Positions 20,028-28,606 of a stretch of 64,000 bases of DNA are shown here, piece after piece. The notes beneath the pieces are model-generated. The model saw nothing but the letters and a program-made list of their open reading frames with translations. It was not told the DNA's origin and did not search any database. Position 1 is the stretch's first letter; the number at the start of each line of letters is the position of its first letter. This stretch comes from Rhodospirillales bacterium (GTDB lineage Bacteria > Pseudomonadota > Alphaproteobacteria > Rhodospirillales > SHVU01), in NCBI GenBank assembly GCA_009691105.1, contig SHVU01000005.1, positions 1 to 64,000 of the forward strand. Reading direction: 5' to 3'. The translations under genes were made by a program, and so were the position numbers.

Positions 20028-20495
20028 ATGACGAAGACTGAACGTGAACCGTTTCGCGACTTCCTTCCCGGCTTCCGCTGGGAGGGCGTCGATCGCCTGG
20101 CTTACAAAGCGGAAGGGAGCGCACCCTTCAAGGCGATCACGCGCCAGGTCTTGTTCTCCGACCCGGCCTTGGCCTGCGAACTTCGCTATTTCGAGATCGA
20201 TGCCGGCGGTCACTCGACCCTCGAGCGCCACGACCACGTCCATGCCGTCATGGTGGCGCGCGGCTCCGGACACTGCTTGGTCGGTAACGAGGTCCGCACA
20301 GTGAAAACGTTCGACCTCGTGTCGGTGCCGCCGGGGACCTGGCATCAGTTCCGAGCGACGCGCGGTGAAGCGTTGGGTTTCATCTGTATGGTTAACGCTG
20401 GCCGCGACCGACCCCAATTGCCCAACGAGGACGAGGTGCACGCTCTTCGCGCCGATCCTCGCATTACCGCTTTTCTGGACGACCGGCCGAGCTAA
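20028..20495 (+). CDS. Cupin-domain protein (candidate 1-methylthioxylulose-5-phosphate sulfurylase)
   Basis: Cupin motifs GGHSTLERHDHVHAVMVARGSGHCLVG and VPPGTWHQFRA; directly 3' of the RLP gene. Confidence 0.85.
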   Translation: MTKTEREPFRDFLPGFRWEGVDRLAYKAEGSAPFKAITRQVLFSDPALACELRYFEIDAGGHSTLERHDHVHAVMVARGSGHCLVGNEVRTVKTFDLVSVPPGTWHQFRATRGEALGFICMVNAGRDRPQLPNEDEVHALRADPRITAFLDDRPS

Positions 20496-20538
20496 GCGCG
20501 GCCGAGCGTTCGCCCCGAACCTGAACCAGGAGCCCTCA

Positions 20539-21414
20539 ATGCTCGATCGTCACATTCCAGGCGTGCTTCGCTTCCACGCGCCGAAAGGCGACCTTGTGCC
20601 GGTCGTGTTCGACTCGCCGCACAGCGGTCTGATGTTTCCGCCCGATTTCGGATCGGTGGTGCCGCGCGCCCGCTTGCGCGAAGCCGAAGATGCCTTCGTG
20701 AACGATCTCTATGGGGCCGCGCCGCAGCACGGCGCGGTGTTTCTCGAGGCGTTGTTTCCGCGGACCTACATCGATCCGAACCGGGCCGAGCACGACATGG
20801 ATCCCGACACCATCGATGGGGCGTGGCCGAAGCCGCTGACACCGGGCCAGAAGTCGTCAAAGGTCGGCAGCGGCCTGATCTGGCGCACCTGCCACCCCAA
20901 CACGGCGATGTACGATCGGAAGATGACCTTGGCGGAGGTCAGCAACCGAATCGAGACCTATTACCGCCCGTATCGCGAGGCACTGCGCGAGGCCATCGCC
21001 GAAGTGCATTCCAAATTCGGCCAGGTCTGGCACGTGAATTGTCATTCGATGCCGGCGTTCAGTTCTGAGAAGTCGCCCGAGGGACGGGCCGGCGTCAAAC
21101 GGCCGGAGTTCATTCTGGGCGATCGCTCGGGAAAGACTTGCGAGGCCGATTTCACGAATTTCGTCAGCGACGAGCTCAAGCGGCTCGGTCATCAGGTAAT
21201 CCTGAACGATCCGTATAACGGCGGCGATCTGGTCGTCGCTTATTCCAATCCCGCGAAGGGCATCCACAGCCTGCAGATCGAGATCAAGCGCTCGCTCTAC
21301 ATGGATGAAACGTTGACCGTTCCGAACGGCGGGTTCGATCGGCTGCAACGCAACCTCACGAAGCTGGTCGAAGCGATCTGCGCGTATGCCCAACGGCGGG
21401 TCCGCAACGCCTAG
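20539..21414 (+). CDS. N-formylglutamate amidohydrolase family protein
   Basis: VVFDSPHSGLMFPPDF; RTYIDPNRAEHDMDPDTI; HVNCHSMPAF; LQIEIKRSLYMDE. Confidence 0.92.
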   Translation: MLDRHIPGVLRFHAPKGDLVPVVFDSPHSGLMFPPDFGSVVPRARLREAEDAFVNDLYGAAPQHGAVFLEALFPRTYIDPNRAEHDMDPDTIDGAWPKPLTPGQKSSKVGSGLIWRTCHPNTAMYDRKMTLAEVSNRIETYYRPYREALREAIAEVHSKFGQVWHVNCHSMPAFSSEKSPEGRAGVKRPEFILGDRSGKTCEADFTNFVSDELKRLGHQVILNDPYNGGDLVVAYSNPAKGIHSLQIEIKRSLYMDETLTVPNGGFDRLQRNLTKLVEAICAYAQRRVRNA

Positions 21415-22246
21415 GGCAGTCGGTTGGCGGATACGATCGGCGACGATCGGCGACGATCGGCGTTCTTGCGCTGATTGCGGTGCCGCTCGGGTCCGAAGCG
21501 GCCGAGCCCTGGCGCTGGCCGGCTAACGCCCTCGTGTCTTGCGAGGCCGCCGAACCCGATCGCGTGATGGATGTCTACATGGCGCCGGACCGGACGTCGG
21601 CCGGACGGCATATCTTGCGGCGCTGTCGCGCGGGTACGGCCGAGACCCCGGATAGGATCGTCACGATCCAATTGCGCTTCACCAAGCGTGCTGCGTTGGT
21701 TGCGGCATTGGACGTCACGGTCGATCACGCGGTGTTGGATGGCACCGCGACGGCCATCTTGCCCGTGCGGTCGCCCATGCCCGGGGCAATGGGGCCTGCG
21801 GAAATCTTGTCTCGGGTGAATGCCGTTTCGACCTGACGGCGACGGCGGACGGCTGGTCCTTTCGCTGAACCGATCAGCGTGGCGAGCATGTCGAGACGCT
21901 TCGGGTCGAGGCTCGCCACAACGGGATGTGGGACCCAGGCGTTTTGCAGGCCTCGCGGCTGGCCGATTCGTATTCCGGTACGGTCTGGACGATGCACGCC
22001 GATCCCATGGGGGTCGCCGACGATCTCGACGGCCGGTCGGTCCAGCGCCACCACATCAAGGCCGTCCCCCAGGGTGTCCCATTGCTCGCCTCGCGCTGCG
22101 AGCGGGTTCTCTGGATCGCTGGCGATGGCGAGGTTTTGCGAGTTTGCGACTTTCACCGGGAATTCGGGATGGAGAATGTGACCGAATTCGTCCACGCCGA
22201 TCTTGGAATCGCGCCGCGCCATGATTGCACCCGGTGGCTCCAATAG
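21415..22246 (+). pseudogene. Possible decayed secreted-protein gene (two partial ORFs in different frames)
   Basis: ORF 21480..21836 with signal-like RRRSATIGVLALIAVPLGSEA upstream; second coding-like segment 21926..22246 (WTMHADPMGVADDLDGRSVQRHHIKAVPQGVPLLASRCERVLWIAGDGEVLRV) in another frame. Confidence 0.35.
21433..21462 (+). repeat. Three perfect tandem copies of 10-bp ACGATCGGCG
   Basis: Direct reading. Confidence 0.95.
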
Positions 22247-22410
22247 TGGGTATCAAGGCCGGCCCCGAGACAGGCCCGAAGGGGTCTTGATTGTCAGGCC
22301 GCAGCCGGAGATAGTGGCGGTTCCGCGCCACTGACGGACCGGCAACGACTCGCGCCGATTTCGCGTTTGGCTGGTTCGCGCGATGGCGGTGAGGGCTGAG
22401 GGGAAAAGCA

Positions 22411-23282
22411 TGCTTGCGTTGCGTTTCGAAGCTCCGAACTCGATCGACGAGGCGGTGGTTTTATTGTCCAAGGCCGACGGCGAGGCGCGTGTCCTCGGCG
22501 GCGGAACCGATCTCGTCGTCCAGATGCGGTCCGGGGTCGTCAAGCCCGGGCTCGTCGTCGACGTAAAACGAATTCCTGAAATGGCGAAGATCGTTCGCGA
22601 TGCCGGTGGGTTCCGTATCGGCGCCGCCGTTCCCTGCGCCGCGCTCGGTGAACACGCCGAACTCAAGGCTGCCTGGCCGGGTGTGATCGAAGCAGCGCGG
22701 CTGATCGGCTCGACGCAAATTCAAGGCCGCGCCACCTTGGGCGGCAATCTTTGCAACGCGTCGCCGGCCGCTGATAGCGTCCCGGCGATGATCGCTGCCG
22801 GAGCGATCTGCGTGATCGCCGGACCGAAAGGGCGCCGCGAACTGCCGGTTGAGGCTCTCGCCACCGCGCCGGGCAAAACCTCGCTGGCGCGTGGCGAGCT
22901 TGTTATTGAAGTGCGGCTTGCGGCGCAGGCGGCGCGATCGAGCGATGCGTATCTTCGCTTCATCCCGCGCACCGACATGGACATCGCCGTCGTCGGCGTT
23001 GGCATCTCATTGACGCTCGACGCCAAGGGTGTTTGCACCGCGGCTCGGGTCGCTCTCGGGGCGGTGGCTCCGCGGGCGATGTTGGTGGCCGAGGCCGGAG
23101 CGGCCTTGGTTGGAACCAGTCTCGACGCCGCGGCCCTCGATCGTCTGGCCAAGGCGGCGAGCGCCGCCTGCCGTCCGATCGACGACAAGCGCGGCACGAT
23201 CGAATATCGAACCAAAGTGGCGGGCGTCCTTGCGCGACGCACCGCTCTGATTGCCCGTGACCGGGCCGGGAGCAGCCGATGA
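22411..23282 (+). CDS. Molybdenum hydroxylase FAD-binding medium subunit (CoxM/XDH FAD type)
   Basis: RVLGGGTDLVVQMRSGVVKPGLVVDVKRIPEM; GRATLGGNLCNASPAADSVPAMIAAGA. Confidence 0.93.
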
Positions 23283-23289
23283 GCAGCCG

Positions 23290-23772
23290 ATGAGCAAGAG
23301 CCACGTTTCCACCACGATCAACGGCGAGCCGATCGAATTTTTGTGCGAGCCGCAACAGACGCTGCTCGACGCGCTCCGTGACGATGTCGGCCTGACAGGC
23401 ACTAAGGATGGTTGCGGTTCCGGCGATTGCGGCGCCTGCAGCGTGATCCTCGATGGTCGCGTTGTCTGCTCGTGTCTCGTGCTGGCGCCCGAAGCCGAAG
23501 GCCGAAAGATTCAGACGGTCGAAGGCTTGGCGACCAAGGACGCGTTGCATCCGATTCAGAAGGCCTTCCTGAACGAAGCGGCGCTGCAATGCGGGTTCTG
23601 CACACCTGGCTTCCTGGTGTCGGCCAAGGCCCTGCTCGAACGCAACAACAATCCGACCGAGCACGAAATTCGGTTTGGACTTGCCGGCAACATTTGCCGT
23701 TGCACCGGCTACGACAAAATCGTCCGCGCTGTTCAGATCGCTGCGGCTGAAATGCGGGGGGAGACTCGCTAA
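23290..23772 (+). CDS. Molybdenum hydroxylase [2Fe-2S] small subunit
   Basis: GTKDGCGSGDCGACSVILDGR...; QCGFCTPGFLVSAKALL...ICRCTGYDKIVRAV. Confidence 0.95.
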   Translation: MSKSHVSTTINGEPIEFLCEPQQTLLDALRDDVGLTGTKDGCGSGDCGACSVILDGRVVCSCLVLAPEAEGRKIQTVEGLATKDALHPIQKAFLNEAALQCGFCTPGFLVSAKALLERNNNPTEHEIRFGLAGNICRCTGYDKIVRAVQIAAAEMRGETR

Positions 23773-26039
23773 TGAACGAGATCCGCAGTCCTTTCAAGAC
23801 GATCGGCACACGTCCGGTCCGTCATGACGGCGTCGACAAGGTCACCGGTCGCGCCAAGTTCGGCGCCGACTTCTCGCTGCCCGGTATGCTTGTAGGGAAG
23901 ACGCTACGTAGTCCGCATCCTCACGCCCGCATCAAGGCGATCCGTCTCGACAAGGCCCTCAAGATCCCGGGCGTGAAGGCCGCTGTCACCGCGGCCGACA
24001 TGGTCGAGTTTAAGTCCGAATGGGCGGGCGCCGGCCGCGTCGAGGTGAATCTCTATCACCTGAGCTGCAACGTGTTGGCGCGCACAAAAGCGCTCTACGA
24101 AGGACATGCCATCGCCGCGGTCGCGGCCACGACGTCGGCGATTGCCGATGCGGCGCTCGCCGCCATCGAAGTCGATTACGAAGTCCTGCCGCACGTCATC
24201 GACGAGATCGAGGCCATGCAGCCGGGCGCGCCGTTGCTGTTCGAAGAGATGACGACGCGCGGCGCCAATCCGCCGCCGACCACGCCGTCGAACATCGCCA
24301 AGGAATTCGAAGTCATCAGCGGCGACGTTGCCGCCGGGTTCGCCAAAGCCGACGTCATCGTCGAGCGCACCTTCAAGACACGCGCCGTGCATCAGGCCTA
24401 CATCGAGCCGATGGCGGCGATCGCTGATGTCACGGAAGACGGCCAATGCACGATCTGGAGCTGCACCCAAGGCCAGTTCCAAGCGCGCGCCCACTGCGCC
24501 AAGTTTCTCGGCATGGATATGGCCAAGATCCGCGTCATCCCGGCCGAGGTCGGCGGCGGATTTGGCGGCAAGCTGAACGTCTATCTCGAACCGCTCGTGG
24601 TCATGCTGTCGAAGAAAGCCGGCAAGCCGGTGAAGATGGTCATGAGCCGCGAAGAAGTGTTCCGCGGCACCGGCCCGACGTCGGGCGGTACGGTCACGGT
24701 AAAAATGGGCGTGACCAAGGACGGCAAGATCACGGCCGGCGAAGCGAAGTTGATCTTCCAAGCGGGCGCGTTCCCTGGATCGCCGGTCGGCAACGCGGCG
24801 ATGACGGCGTTCGCGGCCTATGACGTCGCAGATGTCCGCGCCATCGGCTACGACGTAGTCTCGAACCGTCCCAAATGTTCGGCCTATCGCGCCCCCGGCG
24901 CGCCCATCTCCGCGTTCGCGGTCGAAGGCGTCCTCGACGAGATCGCCCAGCGTTTGAAGATGGATCCGATCGAACTTCGTCTGAAGAATGCCGTTCGCGA
25001 AGGCTCCAAGACGGCGTACGGCATGAAATTCGCCAAGATCGGCTTCATCGAAACTTTGGAAGCCGCGAAGAAGCATCCGCATTACTCCGCACCGTTGAAA
25101 CCGAACCAGGGCCGCGGCGTCGCCTCGGGGTTCTGGTTTAACGGCGGTGGCGATTCCACCGCCGCGGTCAATATCTCCGAGGACGGAAACGCGATGCTGA
25201 TTACCGGCAGTCCCGATCTCACGGGCTCCCGCGTCTCGCTCGCCATGATGGCTGCCGAAGTCTTGGGCATCGACGTCTCCAAGGTGCAGCCGGCGGTCGG
25301 TGACACCAACGCCATCGGCTACACGTTCGTCACGGGCGGCAGCCGCACCACCTTCGCGACCGGTATGGCCGTGGTCGAGGCGACCAAGAATGTCGTCAAA
25401 GACCTCTGCCGTCGCGCCGCGATGATCTGGGAAGTCGAAGCTGACGCGGTTGTGTGGGAAGACGGCCACGCTCGGCCGGCCGGCGCCAACGTCGGCAAGT
25501 TCAAGCCGCTGTCGCTGAAAGACATTGCTGGCCAAGCCGGCAAGACGGGCGGTCCGATCAGTGGGCACGCCTCGCTGACCGCGCAAGGCATCGGACCGGC
25601 TTTCGGCACGCATATTTGCGATGTCGACGTCGATCGCGAAACCGGTCGCGTCACCGTGACGCGCTACACCATCGTCCAGGACGCCGGCCGGGCCATTCAT
25701 CCGAGCTACGTCGAAGGCCAGCTGCAAGGCGGCGTCGTCCAGGGCATCGGTTGGGCGCTCAACGAGGAATACATTTACGGGAAAGACGGAAAACTTCAGA
25801 ACCCCGGCTTCCTCGATTATCGGCTGCCGGTGGCGTCCGACGTTCCGATGATCGATGCGGTCATCGTCGAGGTTCCCAATCCCGGCCATCCGTTCGGCGT
25901 CCGCGGCACCGGCGAAGTTCCGATCGTTCCGCCGATGGCGGCGATCGCCAATGCCGTGGCGAACGCTCTTGGAATGCGGATTCACGAGTTGCCGTTGTCT
26001 CCGCCGCGGGTTCTCGCGGCTCTCGACCGCAAGGCCTAA
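23772..26039 (+). CDS. Xanthine dehydrogenase family molybdopterin-binding large subunit
   Basis: GRAKFGADFSLPGMLVGKTLRSPHPHARI; GGGFGGKLNVYLEPL; RAPGAPISAFAVEGVLDEIA; GTGEVPIVPPMAAIANAV catalytic Glu region; TAATG overlap. Confidence 0.95.
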   Translation: MNEIRSPFKTIGTRPVRHDGVDKVTGRAKFGADFSLPGMLVGKTLRSPHPHARIKAIRLDKALKIPGVKAAVTAADMVEFKSEWAGAGRVEVNLYHLSCNVLARTKALYEGHAIAAVAATTSAIADAALAAIEVDYEVLPHVIDEIEAMQPGAPLLFEEMTTRGANPPPTTPSNIAKEFEVISGDVAAGFAKADVIVERTFKTRAVHQAYIEPMAAIADVTEDGQCTIWSCTQGQFQARAHCAKFLGMDMAKIRVIPAEVGGGFGGKLNVYLEPLVVMLSKKAGKPVKMVMSREEVFRGTGPTSGGTVTVKMGVTKDGKITAGEAKLIFQAGAFPGSPVGNAAMTAFAAYDVADVRAIGYDVVSNRPKCSAYRAPGAPISAFAVEGVLDEIAQRLKMDPIELRLKNAVREGSKTAYGMKFAKIGFIETLEAAKKHPHYSAPLKPNQGRGVASGFWFNGGGDSTAAVNISEDGNAMLITGSPDLTGSRVSLAMMAAEVLGIDVSKVQPAVGDTNAIGYTFVTGGSRTTFATGMAVVEATKNVVKDLCRRAAMIWEVEADAVVWEDGHARPAGANVGKFKPLSLKDIAGQAGKTGGPISGHASLTAQGIGPAFGTHICDVDVDRETGRVTVTRYTIVQDAGRAIHPSYVEGQLQGGVVQGIGWALNEEYIYGKDGKLQNPGFLDYRLPVASDVPMIDAVIVEVPNPGHPFGVRGTGEVPIVPPMAAIANAVANALGMRIHELPLSPPRVLAALDRKA

Positions 26040-26044
26040 GCGCC

Positions 26045-26293
26045 GTGGCCCGGGTCATCCTGACCGGGGGCCTGACGCGGCACTTGACCGGCGGCAAGAC
26101 CGAGTTCGAGGTCGACGGCAAGAACGTCCGCGCCGTGATCCGCGAACTCGAGGCGCGGTATCCGGGGCTCGGCCCGCAACTCGAGGCCGAGATGTCCGTC
26201 GCCATCGACGGCGAAATTCACAACGAGCCGTTTTTGCAGCCGGTTCAACCCGGTAGCGAAGTCTGTTTCGTGCCACGCCTGCGCGGCGGCTGA
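26045..26293 (+). CDS. MoaD/ThiS family small sulfur-carrier protein
   Basis: About 82 aa beta-grasp-like sequence ending PRLRGG (C-terminal GG); GTG start 6 nt after the molybdenum large subunit stop. Confidence 0.82.
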   Translation: MARVILTGGLTRHLTGGKTEFEVDGKNVRAVIRELEARYPGLGPQLEAEMSVAIDGEIHNEPFLQPVQPGSEVCFVPRLRGG

Positions 26294-26303
26294 CGCGCCG
26301 CGA

Positions 26304-27749
26304 CTAACGACGGGTGCGACGGAGCACGTGGCCGGGTCTTTCCCCGGTCGAAGCCCCGCGCCGCCACACCGTGCGGCCATTCACCAAGACATGTTCGATA
26401 CCGCTGGCCGGTCGTGTCGGCTCCTCGAAGCTTGCCCGGTCGATGACCGTCTCTGGGGAGAAGACCGTCAGGTCGGCGAAGGCGCCAACTCGGATGGCGC
26501 CTCTATCGACTAGGCCGAAGCGGCTTGCCGGTAGGCCAGTCATGCGGCGAATCGCGTCCGGCAACGTCAAAATTCCCAGATCGCGGGCGTAATGCCCGAG
26601 GACGCGCGGAAACGTTCCCCACAGGCGGGGATGTGGATGCCGGTCGTGGGGCAAGCCGTCCGATCCGATCATCGTTTCGGGATAGGCCAGGATGCGGCGG
26701 ACGTCGCCTTCATCCATCATGAAGAAGATCCCGCCGGCCGGCTGCAGACGCTTCGCGGCATCGACCGGATCGACGCCCCAGTCGCGGGCAATGTCGGCAA
26801 GCTCGCGACCGGCGCATTCGGGATGGCTCTTCGACCAACTGATGAGCACCCGCGACGACGTGCGGACGAGACGTTCTTGCAAGATCGTTGATGCTGCGGC
26901 GTAAGGATAGGCATCGAGGCCGAGCGGCAACGTCTGCTGCGCCTCCCGAATGCGGGCCAGGGTCTGGACGCTGCGGCCGAAATTCTTGATGCCACCGCAC
27001 TTGTGATGCGAGATCACGGCTCGCGCCCCGGATCGTTTAGCAATGGCGATCGTTTCGTCGATCGAGGTTTCGACGCCGTCGTGCTCGTCACGCATATGGG
27101 TCGTGTAGATTCCGCCTTCGGCGGCGAGGACGTCGGCGAGAGCCACGACTTCGTCGGTCGGTGCGGCGCTGGCCGGGGCATAGGCGAGCCCGGTGCTCAT
27201 GCCGATGGCGCCGTCGTCCAACGCATCGCGAAGCCGCGCCCGCATCGTATCGATCTCGGCACCCGTGGCGGCCAGATCGAGGCGGTCCATGGCATGGACG
27301 CGGAGCGTGGCGTGGCCGACGAGCACCGCCGCGTTGACCGCTGGGCGGGTTTTCTCGACGGCGGTCATGTAATCGGCGACGCGGGGAAAGCGCCGCCAGT
27401 CGCCATCGCCAAGAAGATCGAAGGGAGGGGGCGGAGCCTTGGCGAACCCGGCCGGCGACAGACTGACGCCGCAATTGCCGACGACGACGGTCGTCACGCC
27501 CTGGCTGGTCTTTGGCGCCATGTCCGGGGCGATCAGCAGAGCCTGGTCGTCGTGGGTGTGAACGTCGATGAAGCCGGGGGCGACCGCGAGGTTGGTGGCG
27601 TCGATCTCTGTCTCGGCGGTGGCCGATCCGAGTGGCCCGACAGCGACGATGCGCTCGCCGGCGATGGCGATGTCGGCTCGCTGCCCGGCCGCGCCGCTAC
27701 CGTCGAAGACCTCGCCACCGCGCAGGATCACGTCATAGCGGATGCTCAT
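26304..27749 (-). CDS. N-acyl-D-amino-acid deacylase / amidohydrolase family (D-aminoacylase-like)
   Basis: PGFIDVHTHDDQALL; VGNCGVSLSP; HMRDEHDGVETSIDETIAIAKRSGARAVISHHKCGG; SDGLPHDRHPHPRLWGTFPRVLG. Confidence 0.92.
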   Translation of the reverse strand: MSIRYDVILRGGEVFDGSGAAGQRADIAIAGERIVAVGPLGSATAETEIDATNLAVAPGFIDVHTHDDQALLIAPDMAPKTSQGVTTVVVGNCGVSLSPAGFAKAPPPPFDLLGDGDWRRFPRVADYMTAVEKTRPAVNAAVLVGHATLRVHAMDRLDLAATGAEIDTMRARLRDALDDGAIGMSTGLAYAPASAAPTDEVVALADVLAAEGGIYTTHMRDEHDGVETSIDETIAIAKRSGARAVISHHKCGGIKNFGRSVQTLARIREAQQTLPLGLDAYPYAAASTILQERLVRTSSRVLISWSKSHPECAGRELADIARDWGVDPVDAAKRLQPAGGIFFMMDEGDVRRILAYPETMIGSDGLPHDRHPHPRLWGTFPRVLGHYARDLGILTLPDAIRRMTGLPASRFGLVDRGAIRVGAFADLTVFSPETVIDRASFEEPTRPASGIEHVLVNGRTVWRRGASTGERPGHVLRRTRR

Positions 27750-27855
27750 GGGGGGGGATTACAAAGGAAGCCCGGGGTCTCGGCAAGCGCCGCCATCGTC
27801 GAACGGCCTGGACTTGGCCGAATGATTTAGCTACGCCGACAGGACGGAGGGCGTC

Positions 27856-28599
27856 ATGAAATTCGATTTTTCTGGCAAGAACGTGGTTTTGACCGGCGGC
27901 GCCGGGGACATCGGGGTCGCGACGGCCGAGCTGTTCCTCGATGCCGGGGCGACGACGCTTCTGATCGACAATCGTCCCGACGCTCTCGCCGACGCGACGA
28001 AGCGCTTTCACAACTACAAAAGCCTTCTTCGAACGGCCTGTTCGTCGTTGGAGACCCCGGCCGCAGCGACCAAGGCTCTGACTGCCATCGAGGGGCCGAT
28101 CTTCGCGCTCGTGTATCTCGCCGGGGTCCACATTCCAGATCCCATGAACCCGGACGACCACACGTCCTGGGATAAGACCATGGCTTCGAATCTGACCGCC
28201 GCGTACGACACGGCTATGGCGTTCAAGCCCCGGGCCGTTACCGATGAGCCGTCGCGGCTCGTCTATATCACCTCGTTGGCGGCGAGCAGCGGCACGCCCC
28301 GCGAGCCTGCCTACAGCGCCAGCAAGGCGGGGATGTTGGGATTGGCCCGGGCGCTTGCGAAGCGCTGGGCCCCGGACGTTCTCGTCAATTCTGTGGCTCC
28401 AGGCATCATCGAGACGCGGATGACGGCGCCGCATCGCGCCGATCCGGAATATGCCGCCGGGCTTTTGAATCGCATCGTCATGCGGCGCTTCGGCAAGCCG
28501 TCAGAAGTCGCGAGCGTCATCGGATTCTTGTGCAGTCCGGGCGCGAGTTACATGACCGGCCAGATGGTCCACGTTAACGGCGGCGCCCACTTCTCCTAG
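27856..28599 (+). CDS. SDR family oxidoreductase
   Basis: VLTGGAGDIGVATAELFLDAGA; YSASKAGMLGLARALAKRW; C-terminal GQMVHVNGGAHF. Confidence 0.9.
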   Translation: MKFDFSGKNVVLTGGAGDIGVATAELFLDAGATTLLIDNRPDALADATKRFHNYKSLLRTACSSLETPAAATKALTAIEGPIFALVYLAGVHIPDPMNPDDHTSWDKTMASNLTAAYDTAMAFKPRAVTDEPSRLVYITSLAASSGTPREPAYSASKAGMLGLARALAKRWAPDVLVNSVAPGIIETRMTAPHRADPEYAAGLLNRIVMRRFGKPSEVASVIGFLCSPGASYMTGQMVHVNGGAHFS

Positions 28600-28606
28600 C
28601 GCGGCG

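Noticed and set aside
23904-25985. 693-aa antisense ORF opposite the Mo large subunit
   Set aside because: GC-rich shadow ORF, composition biased to R/D/H, no recognisable family; sense strand is a clear molybdopterin enzyme.
22411-26039. Aerobic carbon monoxide dehydrogenase (coxMSL)
   Set aside because: Gene layout fits but the AYXCSFR active-site loop is absent.
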